In this document: positions 1-10,199 of the stretch, one piece after another | How positions within the stretch are numbered: the stretch's first letter is position 1 | How the letters are laid out: the number at the start of each line of letters is the position of its first letter | Source of the DNA: Phyto melanocephala | Taxonomy: Eukaryota > Arthropoda > Insecta > Diptera > Rhinophoridae | NCBI GenBank assembly: GCA_941918925.1 | Contig: OW799233.1 | Location: 114,511,833-114,575,832, forward strand | Direction of reading: 5' to 3' | Length of the DNA: 64,000 nucleotides | Position numbers and translations under genes: made by a program | The notes under the pieces: generated by a model | What the model was told of the DNA's origin: nothing | Seen by the model: only the letters and a program-made list of their open reading frames with translations | The model's database searches: none

Positions 1-971
1 GCTCCTAATTTAGAATTTAACTTTTTTTCTTAACACAATATAAATTTTATTACCTATGAATACTATTAGAGAAAAATCTGTCACGTACGATATGTCACGA
101 ACGATATTAAATTGAATTTAAATATTATAAAATGATTTAAAGATTGTTTTCAATTAAGTATGATGGATTTTAAATGAAAAATATTTGGTTTAGTGTGAGA
201 AATTAAAAAGAGAAAAAATACCTCCCAAGATTAGCAGATTTTTTCATATCGCCAAATATATCTCAAAATCACTTCTGTTTTATGTCACGTACGATATATT
301 CTTATTTTTCTGGATATTTTAGACAACAATGATTCTAATATAATTTTTTTTTTTAAATAATGTACCCTTTGAATGGAACATAGAGATCTAATTTTGTTTC
401 AGTTACTCTTTATCTTGCAAAAATTACTCCACTTTATAGGAGTACAAATGTCACGTACGTAGGTACATGGAAATGCCCATATTTGTAAATTTAACAGAAA
501 TTCCCAAGAAAAAGTTGCATGAAAACCACATTTTCAATCATTAGCTTGTTAATAAGTTTTTAATTTTTTTAAAGAAAAATTTATCCTTTTTGTAAAAAGT
601 TTTCTACTTGCCCGAATTTTTTTATTTTAAATATTTTCAAATTTTTTTACAAACGAAAAATAATTAAAAATTATCAAATAATAAATCTTACACAAATATT
701 TTTTTTTTCATTTAACGATATAGTCAAAAAAAATAAAAATTTTGCCAAACATTTTTTCAATCCAAAATTTATAGACAATTTTTTTTTTCTTTTTTCTTTC
801 CTGACTTTCTTTTTTTTTTAATTTTTAGCCACAGCAGTAGCCGTTAAAAAAGAAACTTACAAAAAGAAAAAAATTCAATTAAAATTTATTTTTCAATACT
901 TGGCAATAATAACAACAGACATCACAAATCCTGGTCATAAAAAAATAAGAAGAATTATAATTTCCACTCAC
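1..971 (-). other. Start of the intron downstream of the MBD exon
   Basis: This begins with the GTGAGT donor at 971-966 and runs off the window edge. It is AT-rich with many A or T homopolymer runs. Apart from the repeated TGTCACGTACGATAT motif listed separately, I see nothing recognisable. Confidence 0.6.
79..460 (+). repeat. Four dispersed copies of a TGTCACGTACGATAT motif
   Basis: Copies lie at 79-93, 93-107 (one base different, CACGAACG), 283-297 and 449-460 (shortened, continuing CGTAGG). The first two are back to back. The core CACGTACG is unusual for this AT-rich DNA. It could be subterminal repeats of a decayed transposon or a cluster of binding sites; I do not recognise the family. 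Confidence 0.5.
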
Positions 972-1095
972 CTGAACATTGAAATCGAAGAAATATTCTG
1001 GTTGCAAGGGACATGGTAGACCACATTTACAGGTACCCGGTGATAATAAGTAATCCTTTATTTGAAATGGTGAGCGCAATGTAGAACCAGTTGGA
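972..1095 (-). CDS. sba: Internal exon of an MBD5/MBD6-type methyl-CpG-binding-domain protein (six-banded-like)
   Basis: The 124-bp exon reads as the last base of a split codon plus 41 codons. It contains GTCKCGLPCPL followed by an FDFNVQ end, preceded by PTGSTLRSP. This matches the second half of the MBD in MBD5/MBD6, where a serine-proline-serine-glycine turn precedes a KxYLLxxGTCKCGLxCPL block and an FNFD end. From family knowledge, these MBDs do not bind methylated CpG, and the proteins associate with the BAP1/Calypso-ASXL (PR-DUB) H2A deubiquitinase in the nucleus; the Drosophila homologue is six-banded. On the minus strand the exon is preceded by a pyrimidine-rich tract ending TTTCTTTACAG and followed by GTGAGT at 971-966, both strong splice signals. 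The N-terminal half of the MBD must lie in an upstream exon at higher coordinates that I could not find. The family assignment is firm; the one-to-one orthology is inferred. Confidence 0.88.
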
Positions 1096-1352
1096 CTGTA
1101 AAGAAACAAGAACAAGAAAAATATTACAAAAAAGGGTCAAGTTTTTAACTTTCAATAACAATTATTGTAAAAAAAACGTTTCATGTTTTGCTAGTTTTAA
1201 CGGCCAAATACAAGGGGAATCTATAAAGAATTTAATATAAAAAAAAAATTAATTAATTTGTTTTTCCTTGTATACTCATTCTTCCTGTCCGTTTTTTGCA
1301 ACTTAACATTCATAGATTTAAAATCGATTATAAAGTCGACAACATAAGCACA
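1096..1352 (-). other. Intron sequence immediately upstream of the MBD exon
   Basis: The first ~40 bases on the minus strand form the polypyrimidine tract of the acceptor. The rest is AT-rich with no gene or repeat that I recognise. Confidence 0.5.
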
Positions 1353-1842
1353 CACGCATACCTAAACTACTTCCCCACAACGGCACAAACAGTCCTTGCC
1401 GCAAAACTTTCAACTGCTGTTAGAGGGGTTTTACGTATGCTTGTGTGTTGTATTTGGTATTCCTTGTGTCATGTTGTTAAAACAGCTTAACTAAAAGAAA
1501 CATGCTTTTTTCGATGTTTATTCTAAATTTTACTACAATTTAAATTAATTACTCGTATAAAGGTTAATTAAGTCAAGTAAAGAACAACAACGACGCCACG
1601 CATACCTAAACTACTTCCCCACAACGGCACAAACAGTCCTTGCCGCAAAACTTTCAACTGCTGTTAGAGGGGTTTTACGTATGCTTGTGTGTTGTATTTG
1701 GTATTCCTTGTGTCATGTTGTTAAAACAGCTTAACTAAAAGAAACATGCTTTTTTCGATGTTTATTCTAAATTTTACTACAATTTAAATTAATTACTCGT
1801 ATAAAGGTTAATTAAGTCAAGTAAAGAACAACAACGACGCCA
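1353..1842 (+). repeat. Perfect head-to-tail tandem duplication, period 244 bp
   Basis: Unit 1 is 1353-1596 and unit 2 is 1597-1840, with two further matching bases. By eye the units are identical throughout, including the phrase GGCACAAACAGTCCTTGCCG and the tail ending CAACGACGCC. A perfect match over 244 bp in otherwise decayed intronic DNA implies a very recent duplication or an assembly artefact. Neither copy has a coding frame that I believe. Confidence 0.93.
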
Positions 1843-1850
1843 TGACGTCA
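1843..1850. promoter_or_regulatory. Palindromic CRE-like site TGACGTCA
   Basis: A full TGACGTCA palindrome, the CREB/ATF consensus, sits directly after the 244-bp duplication. The same octamer occurs at 4863-4870 and at 46821-46828 (inside a transposon remnant). One such site is expected by chance in roughly 65 kb of equal base composition and fewer in AT-rich DNA, so functional meaning is unproven. Confidence 0.25.
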
Positions 1851-2600
1851 GACCACAACAAACCAATAAACAGTACGACAAAGACAGCAAGGAACCTAAA
1901 GAGCCATACACCATTTTGTTTGTTTATTTAATCCAATAACGTTTAAAAGGATTTCCATTTAAAGCAGATGTATTTAACGTATAGCATAACGATTCATTTA
2001 GATACAGTTCTGTTGTCGTGTAGGCGTTAATTATGTCATTTAATCAATTTGCTTTAGGAGCTGTGCTATCATGTTGAAAATAATTTTGAGAAACATCTTA
2101 AAGTAGTAATTGTTGTTAACCATTCAAGGAAATATTTAATGAATTTAGCACAAATTATATAAATGAATTAAGCAAGTTTTTTGTGTTGTTTATGAGTGTG
2201 TTTAGCAACTAATAAAGTTCAATAAACTTTTGAGCATAAATTAGACAGCAAAGGTTAAATACTTCAATGGAAAGATGTTTGAGTAATTAAGGTAATTGAT
2301 ATAATTAATAAAAATATATAAAAATAGTTGATTTAAAAAAAAATTTCTGGAAATAAGGATATTAAAATAAAATAAATGTCAGAAAATTTAAGAAATTTGT
2401 TTAATTTTTTGATAAATTTTTAATAAAAGAAATTTTATGTTCAAATAAAAATGTTCAATAATTTCGAAGTTTATTCTAAGTTAAGTACACATTTCTTAGT
2501 TAAATATTTTACATCCGTAAAAAAAATTATTAAAAAATTATTTTGTCTTTTAAAAAAAATGTCATCGTAGACTTTATCCTATAAGTTTTAAAATTTTTAG
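1851..2600. other. AT-rich non-coding stretch
   Basis: No ORF of note and no recognisable repeat; many A/T runs. Confidence 0.4.
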
Positions 2601-2689
2601 GTCATCCGCAAAGAAAAATTTCAAAGTTCGCCTTTATTGCTCCATACCCTCCATTTAACGCCTGATACCAAAAGAGGGCCACATAAGCT

Positions 2690-3165
2690 TGGCCACTCTA
2701 TATGTGTATATCTAGTACACGCCGATTTTTCACCAGAACAGAATTACGACTGCTTTTGAGTTGGAGGTATTCAAAGCAGCTACGCCCGCTCGTTACCATG
2801 GTAGCCCCTATGCGTATGGAGCCAGACTAGAGCAACATCAGTAAGTTCAAAAGCCTTGACAACTCTTTTTTCTGTATTGGACGACTATTTTATACGTGGT
2901 AATGTATGACCTGAGTGAAAAAAGCGCGGCCTGACTGTCGACAAAAAATACCGATCTTTGCGTGAACATTATTGCCATTAAGTATCCCACATGCCTTCCA
3001 GATATCTAAAACTTCAGCCAAAATGCTGCATTCATCCGAAAGGCGGAAAGAAAGCTCTATCCATATTTCGTAGGAAAAAACACCAGATCCAATTAGAATT
3101 ATAATTTTAAACGCCCTGTCAAAATTCATATAGGGGGTGACATAAATAATTAGAAGGGTCATTCA
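2690..3165 (-). pseudogene. RNase H domain remnant of a non-LTR retrotransposon
   Basis: Read from high to low coordinates, the minus strand shows the RNase H layout of jockey/I-type elements. There is GSGVFSYE then IELSFRLSDECS, then AEVLDIWKA carrying the catalytic Glu, then an IF/VDSQAA block (2925-2945) split by one extra T in a T run. After more decay comes ALVWLHTHRGYHGNERA (2780-2840), matching the usual VWxPGHxGxxGNExAD. The first catalytic motif (TDGS type) is degraded and no reverse transcriptase is seen upstream. Below 2700 the match fades into non-coding sequence. It is a dead fragment; the family within jockey/I/R1-type elements is not resolved. Confidence 0.85.
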
Positions 3166-3299
3166 AGATCGAAGGCAGCCTGCTCAGAATTCCTACATGG
3201 CCATATATTCTCGATTTTTAACATTTAAATGCAGAGAATGATGCCTATTTTTATATAGTTTTAACTTGACTTCCACAGGCACATAAATTAAAAAAAAAA

Positions 3300-3960
3300 A
3301 AATTAATATAATTCAGCAAAAAAATGTTTACACTATTTCAAGACTTCTTATTCAAGAGAATACATTCTTCATAGCTCCCTAAGTGCAAAAAAGTTTATCG
3401 TATATTATGTGTTTCAAAATACTTGCAAATTCATGAAAAATATATTTAAAAAATTTATGTAAAGGCTATCATACACGGCATGTTTTTTACATCTGACTTG
3501 TAAATTTGTGAGACATATGCAAATCTACATGTCTGTCAAAATTGTACTTTTACGCTGACTGCTTTGCAGTAGCAGAGATTTCCGCCAACGACTGATGTGA
3601 CATGTTTTGACAGAAGAAAATAAAGCGCGCTCTAATTAAAATTTTGTCAAATGTCTCAACACATGTTTTTTTACCGAAGTAATGTTTTAAAGGTAACACA
3701 TGCCATGTTTGTATTAGCAGTGGAGAATTTGACAAGTAAGATGTAAAAAATATGCCGTGTACTAGCTCCTTAAGCAAACATTATAAACCAATGAAACATG
3801 AGTTTCTTTTCACCTGATATTCATGCGTTCTATGCAATCATAAGAATAAAATGAATTTTATTAATATATTCATATAAACACATGATATCGAATGACACGT
3901 AAATGCTAAAATCATAAATGTTTATCCTAAATTGAATCACTTCAGCATGAATTATACGCA
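3300..3960 (+). repeat. Dispersed repeat, copy 1 (interrupted by a short transposon)
   Basis: Flanks of the 3463-3770 insertion match 45560-45880, which lacks the insertion. Shared blocks include CTCCCTAAGTGCAA vs CTCCCTAAATGCAA, and a CCAATGACACGATT-like segment. The family is unknown. Confidence 0.6.
3463..3770. mobile_element. Short inverted-repeat element (MITE) with TAA target duplication, PIF/Harbinger-like
   Basis: 308 bp. The left end begins AGGCTATCATACACGGCAT and the right end is its imperfect inverse, ending GCCGTGTACTAGCTCCT. Both are followed inward by the TTTTTTACATCTGAC / GTAAGATGTAAAAAA pair. TAA flanks both sides (3460-3462, 3771-3773). A 3-bp TAA/TTA duplication is typical of PIF/Harbinger, and I infer the superfamily from it. 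There is no transposase. The related copy at 45.7 kb of the host repeat serves as an empty site, and a second family member lies at 61367-61802. Confidence 0.82.
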
Positions 3961-4555
3961 TGATTCAATATTGCTTTTGCGTATCTTTTTTTTTTTTGCT
4001 GTTTAGTAAAACAAAATGTCACTATTTTTTCTTAATTTTAAAATGTTTTATAAATTGTACAATACTTCACATTTCCTTAATTTAAAAATTTATGGGAAAT
4101 TATGACATTTTGGCTATACAGCACTAACTTTAATATAAAATGTTTAATTAAATTTAAATTTATTTAAATGCAAAATTTTTTTACCATTCTTGTAGATGTG
4201 CCAACAAATCATTTTTTATTTATAAATATTTTATAATGATTTGCTTCTTGTGAAGCGATTCAACCTGACCACTAAAAGTTTTTAACCTAAAACAAACTTT
4301 ACTTTAAGATTATTAACACCTCGAAGACATGGCGAACAAGAACAAATTTTAGTTCAAACAAACCACAAAAGGATAACAAAAGTGAAAAGTTCAAAATAGA
4401 ATTAATTAAATAAAAAATTTAACTTTACAAAACAAACAAATTTTCACACCCTTCCATATGAAATTAATGAATGAGCAAATGAAACAGAAACTTACAAATT
4501 TAAATAAGATAAACAAAAACCTAAAAGGTTACTTAAGAAAGTTGAAAACATGGTG
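3774..4555. other. AT-rich non-coding stretch
   Basis: The first ~190 bases belong to the dispersed repeat shared with 45.7 kb. The remainder shows no gene or recognisable element. Confidence 0.4.
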
Positions 4556-4559
4556 TTCC

Positions 4560-5265
4560 TCTATGTTATGTTAAAACCAGTGAACGAAAATAAACGAAAC
4601 GAAACACGGTACAAATCATCTAAGTCAGAAACTTTTCAATTTTCATGAATCGTTTTGTTTGCGAGCAAAACAAAATCACAAACTTTACAATGCAAAAGAG
4701 CATAAACAAAACAATTCGGGTTTTGTTCTTAGGCTTTGTTTTGACGGTATGTTTCGTTTGAGTACGAAACAAGAATGAAACGTTTGCAAACGTTTGCAGA
4801 GCAAAAAGATTATAACAATCATAATAACAATACACCATTGCCAATTCGCAAACTATAGTCAGTGACGTCATTCATATTATTAGGATCGTTATTAGGATCA
4901 TAAAATTAATGTAGGCAGGTAAAATGTTAAAAAATTCCCAAACAACAAGCAGCAATAAACATGTAGATTTTTTCATGTAAAGAGCAAATCAATCAGCAAA
5001 CGTTTTGAAACGTTTGCAGAAAGTATTGTACTGTATTGTTTTGCATGTTACATACATAGCTGAGCTGAGTACTTTTCGATTCTGGTTTTGTTTGCACTCA
5101 TAGTAGAAAACAATACAAAACAAATTGCATGTACCGTTATCCTGGGATTTGTTTCGTTTTGTTTTCCCTCTCTGAAATGATCGAAACAAAACTATTGGAA
5201 ACGTTTCCTTTTGTTTGTTTTCGTACTCTGGTTAAAACAAAACAATTATTTGGAAACGTCTTTAA
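4560..5265. repeat. Unclassified repeat-like region rich in AAACGTTTGCA and CGAAAC motifs
   Basis: GAAACGTTTGCA or its inverse recurs (4777-4800, about 5005-5020), with GGAAACGTTTCC near 5197 and GGAAACG near 5250. Many CGAAAC and GTTTCG words and AAACAAAA runs occur throughout. Repeated palindromic AAACGTTT words suggest subterminal transposase sites, but I see no clear terminal inverted repeats and no coding remnant. A TGACGTCA lies at 4863-4870, just before a short doubled ATTAGGATC(G/A) motif. Confidence 0.35.
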
Positions 5266-5269
5266 CGAT

Positions 5270-5750
5270 TACTCGCCAGATCCAGGGAATATAGTTTCAC
5301 CTGCTTTATTACTAGTTTTGTTGACCTTTAAGTCACAGTATTTGTATTATACATAAATCCATCAACAGCGAGAGTGAGTAGGTAGGAGTTTAAAGAATTA
5401 GCGACTGAATTGGCATAAGCTCTTAATGAAGGATTTGATGGTGTGAAAAATAATAAAACATATTTTTTATTCTTAATACTTGATCCTCGAATACTATTTG
5501 TAACGACAGCATTTAAAAAAGCATCTTATTAATTTATTTAATCTCATTGTGAATTTGCTTTCTAAAACTTTTGCAAAAACTTTAATCTTCGAATCTGGTA
5601 CAAGTTTTGATAGACCTGCGAGAATATGTTTGAGAAAAAAATATTGGAGAAACCGAGAAAAATAAATCACTGTTCATCCTAAGCTGCGGTTCTGCTAAAA
5701 GGTCTAGAGATACAGAAGATCTCTAATAGAAAACTGACAATCAAATTCTT
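5270..5750. other. Non-coding stretch, nothing recognised
   Basis: AT-rich, without supported ORFs or repeats. Confidence 0.35.
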
Positions 5751-5859
5751 TGCCAAATAATTCAGTTCAGTTTGCTTTTGTTGTTATAAAATTTATATGT
5801 CTTACAGACCAACCTAATTAAGAGCAGCAGGCGTTGCTTAATATTTATCTGAGCGTTAA

Positions 5860-6115
5860 TAACGCTTAGTATTCGTAACAAGAGCGTCAACGTTGTGTAG
5901 TGAACAGTAATGTCCACTTATGTTTTTTAATAAAACTCAAAATAGAAATAAAATCGCTAGATTAACCTGAAAATAGCTAAAATGGCATTACTTTTCAACA
6001 ACTAAAAAAGTAAACAAAAAACAACAAAAGTTGTATTGCAGTCAACCTAACGCCTTGTCAAAATTGGATTTCCAATTGCAAAGCGTTGCCGCCGCGGTAT
6101 TTCGGTTTGCTTCTT
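5860..6115 (-). repeat. Dispersed repeat F, uninterrupted copy
   Basis: The reverse complement of this segment matches 43340-43377, 43750-43880 and 44599-44630 in order. Landmarks are AGCAAACCGAAATACC, GAAAAGTAATGCCA, and a GCTCTTGTTA segment. This copy lacks both insertions seen at 43-44 kb, so it acts as an empty-site reference. No coding content is seen. Confidence 0.65.
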
Positions 6116-6119
6116 ACAA

Positions 6120-7200
6120 ATTGTATGAACATAAGAATTTTTGAGAGCCAAAAAACGCTTGCTGTTCTTGTTTAGGTTTGGCTGTAAACTTAGTTTTGAA
6201 CGTATGAACTCTCGTTTAAAAAAGATATATTTTAAAGAGACCGACCTGTAAGTTGACTCACATTAGTCTTGCTTTTCCTAGCCAATCCAGTTCTCAAATC
6301 TTTTTGTTGACACTTTAGGTGCACTTTTACGACTGAAAATTCTTCGAACTTTTCGAGCGATATAGCATAAATTTTAAAAATTTTGTTATAACAACTACTA
6401 CGTATTTTTCTTTTCGTGTTACAACTGCTTAATTTAAGAGTTGCCACTTGCACACAACAAATGATATTAAATTTAAAAAGCGCATTTTTACTGAAAGGCT
6501 ATTTAGAACCAGATAACGGTCGAATGAATCGGTCGCAGATGCGTTGTTTTAATAGAGCAGTGATATCGTATAGCCAAATTTAAGGAAAATGTAGCAGATG
6601 TTCTGTCGTATCTGACATACTATTTTTAAGTTCAGGTCTTATTCAAACAAACTTGCGAAAGGGTCCTTCTCCGAAAATTTTAAGAATACTATTCTCTTTA
6701 CTTGTATATGTGCATGTACTTTTAAATTTAAAAATATTACTTAACACCAATCAATTTCACAAGCTGTCGTAAAAGTTGTACGTTGAAGTAGTTTTACGCA
6801 TTTTGTTGATAATTTCTACATTAATTTTGTATGCATCACTTACAATAATTTTACTTATGTTTCTAGAATGTCAAATAAATACATCATAGATGGAAAGGTA
6901 AGTACTATTATCGTTTTTCTTCAATATGGATAAGTGAACTTTTAGGACAGGTTGTGAATTGAGCAATTTTGTTTTAACAATTAACTGGAAATGCATAAAA
7001 GCTCACATTGTTACATATAAACAAGTAAGAGAGCAATATATAGCAGTGCCGTATCTGAAAATAACATTAACCATCATGTGCAGAAATATATTTACCACAT
7101 TGATTTTGATTGATTGAGTTTTTAATTAATTTTATACGTTATATTGATTTTTTAATTCCAACGACATCTTTGATTTTTATTTGATAATCATATTGATGGG
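6120..7200. other. Non-coding stretch
   Basis: A short basic ORF on the minus strand at 6232-6453 has no recognisable motif and no convincing splice context, so I do not call it a gene. Nothing else was identified. Confidence 0.35.
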
Positions 7201-7244
7201 GTTAAGATGCCAACTTGGATTTTAAGCTTTACATACTTTAGTGC

Positions 7245-7410
7245 ATTCCAAATCTTTCATTTGATACCAATATTATCTTGGTTGAAGAGAAAAAGTCCGT
7301 TACTACTATATTTGACGCAAATATATTTTATACAGTACGCCATGTCAAATTTTACTCTTTTCATAGTTGTTGTACTCTACTGGTCAAACCACTTTATTTG
7401 ATACCTATAT
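7245..7410 (+). repeat. Two diverged copies of a CATTTGATACC-type unit, spacing ~136 bp
   Basis: TTCATTTGATACCAATATT near 7256 recurs as TTATTTGATACCTATATT near 7394. Such TTTGATACCxATATT words are familiar from dispersed dipteran repeats. A reverse-orientation relative occurs near 42830. Their element is not identified. Confidence 0.4.
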
Positions 7411-7479
7411 TGTTAGGTAAAGGGTATACAAAAACGACCCAAAAAATTAATAAGTCTTTATTCCAATGCTGATCTAGTG

Positions 7480-8350
7480 TAAAAACTTATAAATTTTTTC
7501 ATTCCAATGCTTAAGTATTGACTTATGCATTAAGTAACACTAGAAGTTTTTTTAATTCTGCATTAACGATAATATGAAAATGTATTTACTTTTACACTTT
7601 TATAGTTTTTTCTCTAGATTTCCTTATCAAACGGCTTCAAGTTGCAAAAGTGTTTAACGAAAAATAATATAAAAAATTATTGTAGTATTTTAATTTGTTG
7701 CTGTCTTATCTTAATTCCTGTTTCAATAAAGCATTCAATGAAGCAGATAAAAACAACAACTGTGAAGCAAAACGATTGTTATTTGTTCATTTTAGTTTTA
7801 GTTTTTACTTAATGGAAACTCAAGTGACTCATTGATTTAAAAAAAAAGACAATTTATTTAGAATTAACGACTATGAACAAAGATAACTAATTATAGAAAT
7901 ACCAAAAAATAAAAAATAAAATTGAAATTATCAATGAAAAATATGGAGAGGAGAAAAGTAACAAACTTACGTTAAACACCCGCATTTGTAAGAATAAAAA
8001 GTAAAACTAGAATAGGAAAGTTTAAACCGCACTGAAACATATATACATACACGTCAAACCAAACTCAGACATCATCTATTTGTTTTAGTTTTTATTTATG
8101 TTTTTTTATTTGAATTAATTATCTATTCTTCATAAGAAAAAAAATGGTAATTTGTTTTATAAATGAAAAATCAACAAAACCTTAGACATCTTTGTATTCT
8201 TATAAGAATAAAAATTAAATTCAAATTCGGTGTTTGCGTTAAGATTCATCAAATGTTTTTATTTAATTTTCTCAGACATCATAAATAATAATTAATATAA
8301 AAATCCAAAAAATTGACAGCTACAACAAAATCATGTTGCACGTTGATAAT
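7480..8350. other. AT-rich non-coding stretch
   Basis: Nothing recognisable. It ends just before an A25 run at 8355-8379. Confidence 0.35.
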
Positions 8351-8391
8351 CAACAAAAAAAAAAAAAAAAAAAAAAAAACGTGGTAAACAA

Positions 8392-8972
8392 AAACAAGTA
8401 AGAGCGGTATATTCGGCCGTGCCGAATCTTATATACCCTTCACAACGTGTAGTCATGCAATAACAGTAGTTATTGAAATACGTACATACATCCCATTGTA
8501 AAATTATAAATTCACGTATGTATGTTAAAAAAAAAACAACAAAAAAAATTTTAAAAAAATTTAAAAAAAAAATTAAAAAAAAATAATTAAAATATATCTA
8601 ATAAAAATATAAAACAACAAAAAATAAAAAAAAATTTAAAAAAATATAAAAAAAAAAAATTTAAAAAAAAAATAATAATAAAAATATAAATAATATATTA
8701 AATAAAAAATAAAAAAAAAATTAAAAAAAAAATTTTTTAAATTTAATAAAAAAAATTTTTTGGCTCAGCTGGGATTCGATGCCACGTTTTCTCTAACCAG
8801 TATACACGTTTGTATGTATGTATGTATGTATGACTGGCAGAGCTTAATCGACTCCCCTATTCATAAGCTTTCAGAAAATATATACTTTATGGTGTCGGAA
8901 ATGAAAATTGTAGAAATTTCACACGGAATGACAAACCTATATATACCCTTTTTCACTGTGTGAAGGGTATAA
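8392..8972 (-). mobile_element. Stem-bearing interspersed element, copy A (non-autonomous)
   Basis: One end begins AACAAGTAAGAGCGG followed by a TTCGGCCGTGCCGAA hairpin. The other ends with an imperfect palindrome built on ACCCTTTTTCAC / GTGTGAAGGGTAT. Between them lie a 200-bp AT microsatellite-like core (8525-8760), GATTCGATGCCACGTTT, a short TGTA array and a conserved block (8860-8945) with TTCATAAGCTTTC, TTTATGGTGTCGG and GGAATGACAAAC. It is in opposite orientation to copies B (36956) and C (60027). There is no ORF. End hairpins plus a microsatellite core resemble Helentron-derived DINE-type elements, but that affiliation is my inference. Confidence 0.75.
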
Positions 8973-8999
8973 CAAATATTCCAAAAATATTAAACATTC

Positions 9000-9257
9000 A
9001 AATTTAACTTTTGACTTGGACCCCTCAAGGTGTAAATAAGAACACATCACAATAACAAAATGTCAAAACAAAATGATGAAAACATTTTTCATTCGTTCGT
9101 TCATGTCATAATACAAAACAATAACAATACAACCAATAATAATTCTGGTAAGATTTAACACTTAAGGCGTAAAATAAAATAGAAACTCTTGAAAAGTTAA
9201 AACAGAATAACAAAAACTAAAAATAATTTTCGAGAAACAAATAAAAACCAATCAATG
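9000..9257. other. Non-coding spacer between two transposons
   Basis: AT-rich, no recognisable content. Confidence 0.35.
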
Positions 9258-9259
9258 TA

Positions 9260-10106
9260 CCGGGTGTCCCAACTAGAACGCAATTTTTAAATTTTAAATA
9301 AAACACAGATATTTAAAAAAAATCGTGAAACTTTATTATATCGTAAACTAGACAGAATGAGGTTATGTATATAACAATATATCGTGCAGATGGCCGCCGC
9401 GGCTTTGCTGGCACACACGCGATCTTTTAATGAAATTTTCAATGACCTTTTTGCATAAATGCTGCGGTATTTCATTAATGCAGCGTCCAATATCCTCTTT
9501 TAAGGCTTGAGTCGTCATCGGCTTATTTGCGTAAACCATCTACTTCAAAAAACTCCAAAGAAAAAAATCTAAAGGTGTTAAATCAAGATGGAAATGGGCC
9601 TCGTCACTGAAGTTGATTTTATCGGCAAAATCAGCATTTTCATGTTGTCTCTCCAATACCCAATTAACGAACTCCCTTCGCTATCCATGGTCAGCTGGCT
9701 TCAGTTCCTGAGTCAATTGAATAGTGGATTTGTAGACACCAATTTGTTTGAGCGACGTCATCACGTACAGCTGCGACATTTTCGGTCGATCGGCGCGTTG
9801 TTGTTTTTACATCACTAACAGATCCAGTTTCGGCAAATTTATCCATTAATCTTTTTACAGTTGACTCTTATGGAGCATTATTGTGACCCCAAATTGTTTG
9901 CAATTTGCGAACTGTAGCCGCAAAACTTTCACCATTTTGGTAAAACAATTTCACAATGAGAATGCGTTGTTTTTGATTCGTGTAGCGCTCCATTTTTACT
10001 AACCTCGTACCTTCTACTAGCAAACAATAACAATTGTTCAAATGTCAAACAATGACACTTCGAATGGCGCCAAATTTAAAAATTTCGTTCTAGTTGGGAC
10101 ACCCGG
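9260..10106 (-). mobile_element. Mariner-family transposon, internally deleted, with complete ends
   Basis: Terminal inverted repeats of about 34 bp start CCGGGTGTCCCAACTAGAAC at both ends, with one mismatch. TA flanks both sides (9258-9259 and 10107-10108), the mariner target duplication. At 847 bp it is shorter than the usual ~1.3 kb because part of the transposase is missing. Its right end abuts a second mariner-type element. Confidence 0.93.
9363..9993 (-). pseudogene. Mariner-type transposase, internally deleted and mutated
   Basis: The minus strand starts MERYTNQKQRILIVKLFYQN, an N-terminal helix-turn-helix typical of mariner transposases. It has a stop near codon 41 and at least one frame change. 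It continues to INFSDEAHFHL with the first catalytic Asp, then jumps directly into DLTPLDFFLW, the third catalytic motif region. The stretch that should carry WFQQDGA and the second Asp (about 80-90 residues) is absent. The C-terminus runs NKPMTTQALKEDI to GGHLHDILLY and then stops. The protein cannot be active. Confidence 0.9.
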
Positions 10107-10199
10107 TATAAGGTGTTTTTTTTAATTGACATGAGGTTTACTTTTTTCTAAAGACAATTTTCTGGTATTATAATTTAAATACGAATTTTGGCATATAAC

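Noticed and set aside
1843..1850. CRE site as a real enhancer element
   Set aside because: Listed only as a sequence match; one of the three occurrences lies in a transposon relic and there is no clustering with other regulatory words.
6232..6453. Basic minus-strand ORF as a possible exon of the MBD gene
   Set aside because: It does not resemble the missing N-terminal half of the MBD and has no convincing splice borders.
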